From contig NC_053039.3 in the NCBI RefSeq assembly GCF_002575655.3, forward strand, positions 378,859,633-378,923,632: a DNA stretch of 64,000 nucleotides, written 5' to 3'. Source of the DNA: Aegilops tauschii subsp. strangulata. Its lineage: Eukaryota > Streptophyta > Magnoliopsida > Poales > Poaceae. Within the stretch, counting starts at the first letter, position 1; the number at the start of each line of letters is the position of its first letter. Under the pieces are notes generated by a model. The model was not told the origin of the DNA. It ran no database searches and saw only the letters and a program-made list of their open reading frames with translations. A program made the translations under genes and the position numbers. Below, in pieces: positions 1 through 12,059 of the stretch.

Positions 1-1133
1 GCTTCTTCATTGTCATAGTACCTTGCATGGTCATGTAGTTGACATCGTATTTGTGGCAAGGCCACCATGCATAATTTTTCATAAATTTCACTCTTGATTC
101 ATTGCCCATCCCGGTACACCACCGGAGGCACTCATATAGAGTCATATTTTGTTCTAGTATCGAGTTGTAATCCTTGAGTTGTAAATAAATAGAAGTGTGA
201 TGATCATCATTATTGGAGCATTGTCCCATGTGAGGGACAAAAAGAGAATGGCCAAATAAAAAAAGAGAAGGCCCAAAAAAAAGGGAGAGAAAGGCCAAAT
301 AAAAAAAAGAGAAGGCCCAAAAAAATGAGAGAAAAAGAGAGAAGGGGCAATGTTACTATCCTTTTTCCACACTTGTGTTTCAAAGTAGCACCATGATCTT
401 CATGATAGAGAGTCTCTTATTTTGTCACTTTCATATACTAGTGGGAATTTTCATTATAGAACTTTGCTTGTATATTCCAACGATGGGCTTCCTCAAAATG
501 CCCTAGGTCTTCGTGAGCAAGCAAGTTGGATGCACACCCACTTAGTTTATTTTGTTGAGCTTTCATACATTTATAGCTCTAGTGCATCCGTTGCATGGCA
601 ATCCCTACTCCTCGCATTGACATCAATTGATGGGCATCTCCATAGCTTATTGATTAGCTGCGTTGATGTGAGACTTTCTCCTTTTTTGTGTTCTCCACAC
701 AACCTCCATCATCATATTTTGTTCCACCTATAGTGCTATGTACATGAATCGCGCTCATATATTGCGTGAAAGTAGAAAAAGTTTGAGAATACTAAAGTAT
801 GAAACAATTGCTTGGCTTGTCATCGGGGTTGTGCATGATGGGAGCATTTTGTGTGACGAAAATGAAGCATGGCCAAACTATATGATTTTGTAGGGATGAG
901 CTTTCTTTAGCTATGTTATTTTGAGAGGACATAATTGCTTGGTTAGTATGCTTGAAGTATTATTGTTTTTATCTCAATATTAAACTTTTGTCTTAGATCT
1001 TTCGGATCTGAACATTCATGCCACAATAAGGAAAATTACATTGAAAATTATGTTAGGTAGTATTCCACATGAAAAATTCTGTTTTTATCATTTACCTACT
1101 CGAGGACGAGCAGGAATTAAGCTTGGGGATGCT
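1..1133 (+). mobile_element. 3' internal region of upstream Gypsy copy
   Basis: This is non-coding 3' internal sequence of the same family as 16490-17619. It includes an A/G-rich stretch (about 236-350) and ends in the polypurine tract AAGCTTGGGGATGC (1119-1132) immediately before the LTR. It carries no gene; short ORFs here are not supported. Confidence 0.8.
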
Positions 1134-2827
1134 TGATACGTATCCAACGTATCTATAATTTTTGCTTGTTCCGTGCTATTATATTATCCATCTAGGATGT
1201 TTTATATGCATTTATATGCTATTTTACATGATTTTTGGGACTAACCTACTAACCTAGAGCCCAGTGCCAGTTTCTGTTTTTCCTTGTTTTTGAGTTTTAC
1301 AGAAAAGGAACACCAAACGGAGTCCAATTGACGTGCCAATTTTTGATGATTTTTATGGACCAAAAGAAGCCCCCGGAGTAAAAGAGTTGGGCCAGAAGAG
1401 TCCCGAGCCATCCACGAGGGTGGAGGGTGCGCCCTACCCCCCTAGGCGCACCCCCTATCTCGTGGACGACTCGGAGACCCCCCTGACGTGAGACCTACGC
1501 CAAAAATTCCTATAAATACAGAAAGCCCCAGAAAAGAAACCTAGATCTGGAGTTCCGCGCCGCAAGCCTCTGTAGCCACCAAAAACCAATCGGGACCCTG
1601 TTCCGGCACCCTGCCGGAGGAGGGATCCATCATCGATGGCCATCTTCATAATCCTGATGCTCTCCATGATGAGGAGGGAGTAGTTCACCCTCGGGGCTGA
1701 GGGTATGTACCAGTAGCTATGTGTTTGATCTCTCTCTCTCTCCCTCTCGTGTTCTTGATTTGGCACGATCTTGATGTATCGCGAGCTTTGCTATTATAGT
1801 TGGATCTTGTGATGTTTCTCCCCTTCTACTCTCTTGTAATGGATTGAGTTTTACCTTTGAAGTTATCTTATCGGATTGAGTCTTTAAGGATTTGAGAATA
1901 CTTGATGTACGTCCTGCATGTGCTTATCTGTGGTGACAATGGGATATTCACGTGATCTACTTGATGTATGTTTTGGTGATCAACTTGCGGGTTCTGTGAC
2001 CTTGTGAACTTATGCATAGGGGTTGGCACATGTTTTCGTCTTAACTCTCCGGTAGAAAGTTTGGGCACTCTTTGAAGTTCTTTGTGTTGGTTGAATAGAT
2101 GAATCTGAGATTGTGTGATGCATATCATATAATCATACCCACGGATACTTGAGGTGACATTGGAGTATCTAGGTGACATTAGGGTTTTGGTTGATTTGTG
2201 TCTTAAGGTGTTATTCTAGTACGAACTCTAGGATAGATCGAACGGAAAGAATAGGTTTGTGTTATTTTACTACGGATTCTTGAATAGATCGATCAGAAAG
2301 GATAACTTTGAGGTGGTTTCGTACCTTACAATAATCTCTTTGATTGTTCTCCGCTATTAGTGACTTTGGAGTGACTCTTTGTTGCACGTTGAGGGATAGT
2401 TATATGATCCAATTATGTTATTATTGTTGAGAGAACTTGCACTAGTGAAAGTATGAACCCTAGGCCTTGTTTCGAAGCATGGCCACACCGTTTGCGCTCA
2501 CTTTTACCATTAGTTACCTTGCTGTTTTTATATTTTCAGATTACAAAAACCTATATCTACCATCCATATTGCACTTGTATCACCATCTCTTCTCCGAACT
2601 AGTGCACCTATACAATTTACTATTGTATTGGGTGTGTTGGGGGCACAAGAGACTCTTTGTTATTTGGTTGCAGGGTTGCTTGAGAGAGACCATCTTCATC
2701 CTACGCCTCCCAAGGATTCATAAACCTTAGGTCATCCACTTTGAGGGAAATTTGCTACTGTATTACAAACCTCTGCACTTGGAGGCCCAACAATGTCTAC
2801 AAGAAGAAGGTTGTGTAGTAGACATCA
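1134..2827 (+). repeat. LTR of Gypsy array (shared by two internal regions)
   Basis: The LTR starts TGATACGTATCC and ends GTAGACATCA. It is 1694 bp and aligns along its whole length with 17620-19305, with differences of a few percent by eye. A TATA box lies at 1511-1518. It is bordered on the left by a polypurine tract and on the right by a tRNA-Asp primer site, so it acts as 3' LTR for the left copy and 5' LTR for the right one. Confidence 0.9.
1511..1518 (+). promoter_or_regulatory. TATA box of Gypsy LTR
   Basis: TATAAATA lies in the middle of the LTR and is conserved at the equivalent place in the second LTR (17998-18005). It is probably the LTR promoter (U3/R boundary just downstream). 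Confidence 0.6.
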
Positions 2828-2837
2828 AGCTTTTTTC

Positions 2838-2855
2838 TGGCGCCGTTGCCGGGGA
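2838..2855 (+). promoter_or_regulatory. Primer binding site, tRNA-Asp type
   Basis: TGGCGCCGTTGCCGGGGA lies 10 bp after the LTR end and is an 18-base complement to the 3' end of plant tRNA-Asp(GUC), as recalled (ending CCCCGGCAACGGCGCCA). It marks the start of the internal region of a plus-strand Gypsy element. Confidence 0.85.
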
Positions 2856-2952
2856 GGTTAGTGCTTGAAGGTATATCTTTAGATCTTGCAATTGAATCTT
2901 TTAGTTTCTTGTTTTATCACTAGTTTAGTTTATAAAAGAAAACTACAAAAAA

Positions 2953-3178
2953 ATGGAATTGAGGGTGCCTCATATGCTTCATCTTTTTAATGTTTTCCAT
3001 GAAAATAAGGATTCTGATAATTGTGCTCAATTGCTAGAAGAAGAATGCATTAAAATGTTTGGCACCAAATCTTTGAATGATGAGCATGATTGCAATGTTG
3101 TTAGTATGAATTCTTTGAATACCCATGATGCTAATGATATGCAAAGCCACAAGCTTGGGGATGCTATGTTTGATGAAG
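2953..3178 (+). pseudogene. Gypsy non-autonomous ORF, 5' part (split by CACTA)
   Basis: The ORF starts at an ATG 98 bp after the primer site and runs open to base 3178, where a CACTA transposon with target duplication AAG enters. The same frame continues at 13609-14042; counting one AAG copy, the two parts give 660 nt, or 219 codons plus stop. The product is acidic, rich in Asp, Asn, His and Ser, and has no domain I recognise (no CCHC knuckle, no DTG protease). It could be a gag-like or packaging protein specific to this non-autonomous family. Function is unknown. Confidence 0.6.
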
Positions 3179-3199
3179 CACTACTGGAATCAGCTAATT

Positions 3200-3480
3200 T
3201 GCCATCTGCCAGCTCTTTGCCGTCTGCTAGCTGACGGCAAAGAAGCTCTTTGCCATCAGCTACACATAAACAGACGGCAAAGAAAAGGCTGACGGCAAAG
3301 AAGCTCTTTGCCGTCTGCCAGCTCTTTGCCGTCTGCCAGCGGACGGCAAAGAGTGTGGTGGCCCCCACCCCCCGCTCGTTTGAAAAAATCCTAACGGCCC
3401 ACCTCTTTGCCGTCCACTAGCGGACGGCAAAGAGGCAGAAAGGCGGACGGCAAAGGCTGGCGGACGGCAAAGAGGGCACT
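3200..3480. repeat. CACTA left subterminal repeats
   Basis: Multiple direct and inverted copies of the GACGGCAAAGAG / CTCTTTGCCGTC motif lie within 300 bp of the terminus. The same motif crowds the right end. In En/Spm such arrays bind the TNPA-like protein; that role is inferred here. Confidence 0.8.
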
Positions 3481-3489
3481 TGCCTAACG

Positions 3490-3900
3490 GCAGGTACCCC
3501 CCGCCCGTTACTCACTTCGTCCTCGCCTCGCCCTTCTCCTCCCACCCCGCCGCCGCCGCCGCCGCCCGCCGCGCGCCGCCGCGCCGTCGCCCCCGCCGCC
3601 CCGCCGCCCCGGCTCCCCGCCGCCCCACCGCCCCGTCGCCCCCCCGCCCCGGCCCCCCGCCGCCCCGCGCCTCACCGCCGCCACGGCCCCCCGCCGCCCC
3701 GCGCCCCCCGCCGCCTCCTCCACTGCCCCGCCCCGGCCCCCCGCCCCCCATCCCCCCCGCCGCCCCGGCCCCCCGCCGGCCGGGCCCCCGCCGCCCCGCC
3801 TCCTCCACCGCCCCGCCCCGGCCCCCCGCCGCCCCGCCTCCTCCATCGCCCCGCCCCGGCCCTCCGTCGCCGGCCCCGCCCCGGCCCTCCCCCACAGTGA
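3490..3900. repeat. GC-rich CCGCC low-complexity tract
   Basis: About 400 bp composed almost only of C and G in CCGCCCC-type units. All six frames give Pro/Arg/Ala- or Gly/Arg-rich translations, which is a composition effect and not evidence of a gene. It lies between the left subterminal repeats and the purine microsatellite, in the probable upstream region of TNP2. Confidence 0.8.
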
Positions 3901-4062
3901 GCCCCTCCTCCCTTTTTTTTTTTCTGTTTTTCTGTTTTTCTGTTTTTTTTCTGTTTTTTTGTTTTTTTTTCTGTTTAAGTTTAGGTTTAATTAGTTTAAA
4001 TAGTTTAGTTTTAATTAGTTTAGGTTTTTAGTTTAGGTTAGTTTAGGTTTAGGTTAAGTAGA

Positions 4063-4269
4063 AGGGGGAGAAGAAGAAGAAGAAGAAGAAGAAGAAGAAG
4101 AAGAAGAAGAAGAGGAGGAGGAGGAGGAGGAGGAGAAGAAGAAGAAGAAGAAGAAGAGGAGGAGGAGGAGGAGGAGGAGAAAGAAGAAGAAGAAGAAGAA
4201 GAAGAAGAAGAAGAAGAAGAAGAAGAAGAAGAAGAAGAAGAAGAAGAAGAGGAGGAGGAGGAGGAGGAG
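4063..4269 (+). repeat. (GAA)n/(GAG)n purine microsatellite
   Basis: About 200 bp of uninterrupted GAA and GAG triplets in alternating blocks, all purine on the plus strand. Long poly-Ser or poly-Leu reading frames on the minus strand come from this repeat and are not genes. Confidence 0.95.
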
Positions 4270-4279
4270 ACACTCCGAA

Positions 4280-4915
4280 GCCCTGACCCCGAAACAGCAC
4301 CCCGACCCCGACACGGCACCCCGACACCGACACGGCACCCCGAGACCTACATGACACCCCGACCCCCGACACGACACCCCCGACACCCCGACCCCGAGAA
4401 CCCGACCCCGACCCCGACACCCCGACCCCGAGCCTGACCCGACACCCCGACCCCGACACCGACACGGCACCCCGACCCCGACCCGGCACCCCGACCCCCG
4501 ACACCGACACGACACCCCGACCCCCGACACGACACCCCCGACACCCCGACCCCGAGACCCCGACCCCGACCCCGACCCCGAGCCTGACCCGACACCCCGA
4601 CCCCGACACGGCACCCCGACCCCGACCCGGCACCCCGACCCGACACCCCGACCCCGAGACCCCGACCCTGACACGGCACCCCGAGACCGACACGACACCC
4701 CGACCCCGACACGGCACCCCGAGACCGACACGACACCCCGACCCCCGACACGACACCCCCGACACCCCGACACCCCGACCCCGAGACCCCGACCCCGACC
4801 CCGACCTCGACCCCGACCCCGACACCCCGACCCCGAGCCTGACCCGACACCCCGACCCCGACACCGACACGGCACCCCGACCCCGACCCGGCACCCCGAC
4901 CCGACACCCCGACCC
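4280..4915 (+). repeat. CCCCGA-based minisatellite
   Basis: About 640 bp of CCCCGA and CACCCCGACC variants, with longer blocks repeated several times (for example around 4380, 4520 and 4750), so there is a second level of periodicity. The minus strand reads GGGGTC repeats, with four consecutive G4 runs at several places. It lies inside the CACTA upstream of TNP2. ORFs here are low-complexity artefacts. Confidence 0.9.
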
Positions 4916-5336
4916 CGAAAAGGTGTTCTTTGGCCTTCCAGAAGCCGACGGGGTCATATATTTGTGAATTATTAGTTGGTCATATATCTTTCGATTTTGT
5001 TATGAAAAACATCATATATAATTGTGTTGATCGGGTAGTTTTAAATGTGCAGTTGTTTCATCGCTGCGAGGTTTGGTGTTCGACGACCTCGCCGTGCGTT
5101 TGACGAGCTCTGCCCCTTCGTTCGTGGGTGAGCACAAATGACATGTCCTCCTCCCCCATTAATTATTTGATCTATTCCGATGAAACTTGATAGCTAGATA
5201 TATATGTGTCTTGAATCATCAGTATGCGTAACCAATATGTGTCTCCCGTTCGAAAGCGTCATAGTTATAAATATGCATGCATTTGCATATTTATAACCTT
5301 GATTCTTTCGAATTGTCCAACGCTATCCATGGACAG

Positions 5337-5554
5337 CCCGAGTATGTTTAGATTGGGTTCGTTTTCCCATATGCTTTGCTCCGGATCCGACGCATAAATT
5401 TCGTCAGTGCCTCCCCTGTTGTTCTTCGGGTACACATCCTCTCTGTTTATTGCAGAGACGTGTATCAGGAGAACAGCGGGGAGGTGCTGCCGAAATTTTG
5501 CGTAGGATCCGGGGCATAGCATGGGAAAATGAACCCAATCTAAACATACTCGGG
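5337..5554 (+). other. Long foldback (hairpin) upstream of TNP2
   Basis: The sequence at about 5337-5441 is the near-perfect reverse complement of about 5455-5554, leaving a loop of roughly 13 bases. The outer 24 bases pair without mismatch and the rest shows scattered mismatches and short gaps. It sits about 150 bp before the chosen TNP2 start. If transcribed it would form a stem of about 100 bp, large enough to feed small-RNA processing; that activity is inference. Confidence 0.75.
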
Positions 5555-5704
5555 TGGGATTAGGACCTATCATTACCTATTAGAGTGTAGGTTGCATGGA
5601 CGTAATAAAATTGACAAAGTAGATCAACTGATGAATACATACATGGTGAATTATATATATATATATATATATTTGTTGTGTGTCTAGTAGCTCTGGAAGT
5701 CAAG

Positions 5705-8700
5705 ATGAGTGATCGTGCGTGGATGTACACCGGTCACACTGGTCAGAACAAATGGAGCACTGAATGGTTCACAAAAACCAAGGGGTTTGTGCGAGCCGCA
5801 TTTGCAAATGGCCAGAGGAAAACCTGGTGCCCCTGTTTACGGTGCGGCAATTGGGAAAAGAGGACAGAGGCTGAAATGGGAAAACACCTGCAGAAGAGTG
5901 GTTTTACGCCCGATTATACGGTGTGGACATTTCATGGTGAGTCTGCCCAACGTGACCGAGCTGAGGTGGATCGTCGTCGCACCGACGAGCATGGTACCGG
6001 TATGGAAAACATGGTGCAAGACTTTGATGATGCTCGGGATTCGGACGAGGAGATGGAGGAATCTGCAAAGGCCTTCAATGAAATGTTGGAGTCTTCAAAA
6101 CGTCCGCTCCATGAGCACACTGAGCTTTGTCAGTTGGATGCCATCTCACAAGTAATGGCTCTGAAGGCTCAGTTCAACTTGGGCAGAGAATGCTACGATG
6201 CAATGATGACAGTATTTGGACGCTTTCTACCCAAAGGCCATGTAATGCCTGCAAACCTGTACCAGTCGGACAAAATTCTCCGTGCACTGAAGATGCCCTA
6301 TGATAAGATACATGCCTGTGAGAAAGGATGTGTCTTGTTTAGGCTTGACTATGCGGACTTGAACTGTTGTCCCATTTGCAAGTCTTCCAGGTATGTTGTG
6401 GTAGACAACGGTATGGGTGAGAAGACACAGACCAAAATCCCCGTTAGTGTTCTTCGGTATATGCCAATCGTACCAAGACTTCAACGTCTTTTCATGGTCG
6501 AAGAGACGGCCAGACAGATGACATGGCACAAAACGGGCAAAAGAACCGAACTAGATGCAGATGGGAATCTGATGATTGTACACACATCGGATGGTGTTGC
6601 GTGGAAAAAGTTTGATGAATTACATGGTGACAAAGCGGCAGATCCGAGGCATCCTCGAGTCGGCATCAGCACGGATGGGTTCAGTGTGTTTGGTATGACG
6701 GCAGCCCAATACAGTTGTTGGCCCGTATTTGTCTTTCCACTCAATCTCCCCCCCGGACAGATTATGCAAAGAAAGAACATTTTCCTGACGTTGATAATTC
6801 CAGGGCCCAACTATCCGGGGAAAAATATGAATGTGTACATGCAACCGCTTAAGGACGAATTGCAAGAAGCCTGGGATAATGGGTTCAAGACATACGATGC
6901 CTATAGCAAACGGAACTTCATAATGCGTGTCTGGTACATGTACTCGACGCATGACTTGCCGGCGTATGCGCTATTCGTTGGCTGGTGTGTGCATGGAAGG
7001 TTCCCGTGCCCCACATGCAAGGGAGCTCTTGAGTTTCGTTGGCTTCAGGCCGGTCGCAAGTTTTCTTGCTTCGACATGCATAGAGAGTTCCTGAATCCTC
7101 GCCATAAGTTCAGGAAAGACAAGAAGAACTTCATCAGAGGTAGAGTTGTCAAAAACTCTGCACCACATGCATTGACAGGCCAACAGACCCTGGATCAGTT
7201 AAACGCTCTCGAGCCAGATCCCGAGCGTCCAGGGTACTTCAAGGGGTATAATTCTAAGCACGCCTGGACTCACAAAACATGCTTATGGGATCTGCCTTAC
7301 TTCAAAGACCTCCTTTGCCCACACAACATCGACGTGATGCACACTGAGAAGAATATCGCCGAGGCACTTTTTGGTACATTGTTCGGCATAGATGGGAAGT
7401 CAAAGGATAATACTAAGGCTAGAGTCGATCTGGAGGCGCTATGTGATAGGCCGTTACAAAACATGAAAGAACCGAAAGGAAAGCAGAACTGGACGAAGCC
7501 AAAGGCATGGTTCAATCTTGGAAGGCCGGCTATGAGGGAAATTATCTTGTGGGTGAAAATGCAGTTGATGTTCCCCGATGGGTATGCAGCGAATCTACAG
7601 AGGGGAGCCAGTCTTGATAAATTGAAGATATTTGGTCTCAAGAGTCATGATTGGCACATATGGATTGAGCGGGTAATGCCGGTGATGTTGCGTGGCTTCA
7701 TCCCTGAGGATGAATGGCTAGTACTGGCAGAACTCAGCTATTTCTTCCGTGTTCTTTGTGCGAAAGAACTATCGCCTGGCGTGCTAGAAGAAATGGAAGA
7801 GTTGGCGCCAGAGTTGATTTGCAAGTTAGAGAAGATCTTTCCACCGGGCTTCTTTAATCCAATGCAACATTTGATTTTGCATCTCCCGACCGAGGCAAGA
7901 TTGGGGGGGCCCGTGCAAAATCGTTGGTGCTACCCAACTGAGAGGATGCAGAAGACGCTTCGACAAAAATGTAAAAATAAACATAGAATTGAAGCATCGA
8001 TGGCTGAGGCATTCATCACTGAGGAGGCGGCAAACTTCGTGACAGCACACTACGAAGCCAAAAATCGTCATTTGCATAATCCGAAGCCTCGGTACAATGC
8101 TGACGACCCTAAAAAGGGTGGATCCAACCTCAGCCTATTCAAAGGGAATCTCGCACCAGCCAGTGTTTCAAATCCAGTATCTTTGGATAACGAACAATGG
8201 CGGACCATTTCGTTGTATATCTTCAACAACCTGATAGAAGTGCGGCCGTACATCGAGTAAGTTCTCGGTACATAGTTTCGCAACTTCTATTTCCTTTGAA
8301 CTGCTCTTATTCCTGGATATTTCATACAGTCAATACGTCGCCTTATTCTCGTATGGAGCGGTGATCCAAAAGGATTCTGTCGAAGAGTATGAGCTTCTCG
8401 CAAAGCAAGGTGGCGGCTATCCCGGTTTCATCTCTTGGTTCAAACAAACGGTAATTTCTATTAGACTTGTAGGCTAATTTGTAGGCGGCTATCCCGGTTT
8501 CATTCGCTAATTTGTGCGTAATGCAACAATCCTTTCATATTAAACTTGTAGGCTAATTCAGAGTCTATGGACGCCGAATTGAGACAAGTCGCTAATGGTT
8601 TTGACTATAAGGTCCGCTCATTTGACAAATACGACATCAACGGGTATCGCTTTCGTACCTATGGCAAAGAGCTATCTATGGCCGACCGAAAGTCTACAAA

Positions 8701-9367
8701 TTGTTGTGTATCTGCTATCGGCGAAGGAGGTACCGAGTATTATGGGAGAGTTGAAGCAATTTATGAACTTCTATTCTATGGTGAAAACCCATCGAATGTC
8801 GTAGTCTTCAAATGTTATTGGTTTCAGCCGAAGGAGACTAGAAGAACTCATGAACATATAGGGCTAGTTGAAATCAACCAAAGCACCCATTTAGATGTTC
8901 CTGATGTCTATATTACGGCTCAACAGGCGACCCAAGTATTCTATCTACCGTGGGCCTGCCAAACTAATCCAAATCTGAAAGGTTGGGATGTCGTTTATGA
9001 AGTGCCGCCACGTGCTAGACTATCTCCCCCAAAGGAAGAGGATTATGAACCTCACATTAACCCAGACACATATGAAGGAGAATTCTTCCAAGAGACACGT
9101 CTTTCCAAAAAGTGTTTCAAGAACCGCTATACTTCACCCCAAAACATTGAAGTAGACAGTGACAGTGAATCCGACATCACCCCAGAGGAGGAACAAGAAG
9201 AGCCGGAACAAGAAGAGGTTACTGCTGCGGATGACCTGTCATTGCTTGACCGATTACGTCAAGGTGGCCTTGCACATGTTGATGCCACTGAACCCTATGG
9301 GCCCGTCATTGATTATAGTGATGATGATGATTATGCATTTATTGATGATACTGATCGAGATTATTAG
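5705..9367 (+). CDS. TNP2/TNPD-type CACTA transposase (three exons)
   Basis: This protein cuts and joins CACTA ends in the nucleus. Proposed exons are 5705-8256, 8330-8450 and 8564-9367, giving 1158 residues; all junctions have GT/AG and keep the frame. I chose the ATG at 5705 because MSDRAWMY is the usual start of the family; an in-frame ATG 27 bases upstream is possible. Domains: Transposase-associated domain (about residues 1-77, with a CPCLRC zinc-like pair), Transposase_21 (about 150-500, with Cys pairs CEKGC/CCPIC, STDGF near 324 and THDLPAY near 417 as likely catalytic-core segments), DUF4218 (about 655-790, PVMLRGFIP through MAEAF), then DUF4216 in exon 3 (YGRVEAIYEL, FKCYWF, QQATQVFYLPW). 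The acidic C-terminus is usual. No stop or frameshift is seen in the exons, so it may be functional. Confidence 0.9.
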
Positions 9368-9504
9368 TAGTGTCAGGTATTAATTTTTTTAATGTTGTAC
9401 TTGATGATGATACACTTAAGTGATACACGTATTATTATTCATGTCGGTCTTTTTTTTATGTTGTACTAATTTCGTTTACTGTTTGTCATGGCAGGTGTTG
9501 AAAG

Positions 9505-11966
9505 ATGGTGGGCGCTGGTCGGGAGCGCGCCAAGGCCCCTTCTTCCTCGGCGCGTGGTCTGAGGTCTTCGATTCCAGACGTACCTCTTCGCCGAGCGTTG
9601 CTGGACAGTATGTCCACACCGCCGGGCCCTTCTTCGTCCACCGCGGTGCCCAGCAGGGGACGAGGTAGGAAGAGAGGAGGTGGGGCACGTGGTCGCGGGA
9701 GAGGAGGTAGGGTGACTGCTAGGGCGCCTTCCTCGCCGCCACCCCCAGCTGTTTCACCCGAGCACGTGACTGCTAGGGTGGACTCGTCCGAGGAGGAGGC
9801 TACACGGACTCCGGTCCACGAGCCTCCGGTCCACGGGTCTTGGGCCCACGAGCCTCGGGTCGACTGGCCTTCGGCCCACAAGAGTTCGGCCCACGAGACC
9901 CCGGAGGAGCACACGTCCGGATGGGGTACCTGGCCGGATCAGCCCGAGGAGCCGAGTGGCCATGCTGATGATGGCGGGGAGCTGACTGATCTTGAGGAGG
10001 AGGGTGGCACCGTCTACCAGCGTGGTGCTACACGGCTCCCGTCCGTGCCGGCGACCCGCGAGCAGAGGTGGTTGATCTTCCCTGATGGGGAGAGGTACGT
10101 AAGTGCATTTAATATTTTTGTACCTTCTGCATTCACGTTTCTTCAAATAACTAATGCGTTGGCCTTGTCATGCTGCACGGGTTGGGACCACCATCATAGT
10201 GTCCGCCGGCCCAACTCCGTCCTTGGAGTTCTTTGCCGGCAAAACTTCCCGGGGTTTGTCACGTTACCTGGTGAGGGTCGGCTTCCAGAGCTTGGGTTGA
10301 GCTGGGAGCACTACGTGGCTGCCCCGGCCCCGCCGGATGTCATTATCGACGGTGTCGTGTGCGACACGAGGGCAGACATGGTGATCAGGACGTTCTGGGT
10401 AATTTCTCCTTTACACATTTCAAAATCTTCAACTAGCTAGTTATTAATTGTACTAATCAATATTGTCTCATTTGCTTGCATACATTCTACAGGTGTGAGG
10501 AGGGATACGAGGAGGACTACGCAAATGTTATCGAGAATGTCTGCAAGCGCCTACTGCAGAACTTACGGCACGAGGCTCGGGTGCAGGCTGTTCGAGACTA
10601 CTACGCCTTGCGTGGTATCAAGAAGACCAAGCTGGCGTGCCGCGATAAGTTCCTGAGTAAGGAGCAGTACATGAAGGTAATTCTTAAGGCCTTCTACTTA
10701 AGTTCCTTCATTTAGTAATTCTTAGCCGTAGCGCTCAAGTTTCTATTTGCTAACTTAGGCGCCTCCGAGATGGTGTGCGGATCGGATGGATTGTTGGGAG
10801 GTGTTGGTCGATGAGTGGTGCTCACAAGAATGGCTAGCCCTCCACAACCAGGCCAAGGACAAACGTGCCCAAATGGAAGGTGTGCCACACCATCAAGGCA
10901 GCTCCAACTTATATCAGTTCGGGCGCAACTGGGTATGTGGTTTGCTTCATGATTCATGCAATTCATTCATCATGCTAGCTTGAGCCCTTTAATTACTAAT
11001 TTTCATTGTTTCTCTCTTTCAGGCACGCCACAATAAGGCGGATAAGGTGCCAGAGGTGTACGACCTGTATGCCATGGCCCACACTGGCTCTTACAAGAAA
11101 GTCAAGGCTTTCTCTCAGTCTGACCTCGATGATGCAAACAACTTCACCAACATCTCCTCCCACAACAAGCTCGTGAGATATAGAGATGAGGGGAAGGCGA
11201 GGAAAGGGGAGGACTTTAACCCGAGCCAGGGTCCCATTGATCCAGAGCTGGTGATGATATCTGGTGGCGGGAGGTCCCATGGCTCCATAGCCATTGGAGA
11301 TGGACTTATCCGTTGTCCTAGCACTCTCCCGGAGATCAAGGCGCGCCAGTCGAGCTCCGCTCCTGAGATAAGGCCTCGTGAACGGCCAGTGCAACTCGCC
11401 ATCAAGGTTAGTGATATGTACTCAGTTATCTTTCTCCATTACATTGTGTGCGCTTCCATCAATGATTACAAATGGTCATGTGAGTGGTGTTGCAGGCTGC
11501 TATACAGACTGAGAGAGATAGAATGGAGAAACTTCTGGCGGAGGCGGCGGAGAGGCAGCGGGAGATGGAGGAGAGGACGAGAAAGATGATGGAGGAGGAG
11601 AGGGCACGGAATGACATGCAGGCAAGGGCCATGTACGAGCTTCTTGTGGTAAGTTTCTTCTGCAGATTACTTGCTAGTCTTAACATTTGAGTCTCATTAC
11701 TAACTAGTATGACTCTGTTCTGAAAACCAAATGTGCAGTCTGTGTGCGAGAAGTCCGGTCAGCCCGCTCCGCCGATGCCAGTGATTGCTCCTGGGAGCAC
11801 GGTGAGTTTAGTTTGAATGGACATTACTTGGTAGTCTTAACATTTGAGTGTCGTAATGCTAACGAGACATTGGAAATGATCTTTGGTGCAGCTTAACTCC
11901 AGAAACGCATCGCACGATCCTTCTCCAGGTAGCGGCACTAGCCACCCCGCTCCTACACCTCCCTGA
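9505..11966 (+). CDS. Second CACTA protein, TNPA/Transposase_24-like (about eight exons)
   Basis: This is probably the accessory DNA-binding protein that recognises the subterminal repeats. Proposed exons: 9505-10094, 10200-10398, 10493-10676, 10759-10932, 11023-11406, 11496-11648, 11739-11801 and 11892-11966. The N-terminus is Ser/Pro- and Arg/Gly-rich (GRGRKRGGG), then comes an acidic linker, a RRPNSVLGVLCR segment, and a region typical of plant Ptta/En/Spm Transposase_24 (RWCADRMDCWE, HHQGSSNLYQFGRNW, LYAMAHTG, ISGGGRSHGSI, SSSAPEIRPRE). A Glu/Arg coiled coil follows (exon 6) with a short Pro-rich tail. All junctions are in phase except exon 2 to exon 3, where the extra first base of exon 3 breaks the frame; this is either a missed splice choice or a one-base lesion. 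The order after TNP2 is the usual CACTA layout. Confidence 0.75.
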
Positions 11967-12059
11967 TCACGGTAAGTTTCTCCAGTGTTTTGCTTAACAA
12001 ATGCATAAAGACCTAGACTTAGCTTTATTTCCTCCAATATGCTTACCATAATGACCTAG

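Noticed and set aside
2838..2855. Sequence matching the tRNA-Asp 3' end
   Set aside because: Only 18 bases, located right after an LTR: a primer site, not a tRNA gene.
3480..4957. Long Pro-, Ser-, Gly/Arg- and Leu-rich reading frames on both strands (up to 302 codons)
   Set aside because: They are translations of CCGCC, GAA/GAG and CCCCGA repeats; several overlapping frames are open at once, as expected from composition.
5337..5554. Identity of the hairpin with the rice miR820 precursor
   Set aside because: The miR820 core (TCGGCCTCGTGGATGG) as I recall it is not present.
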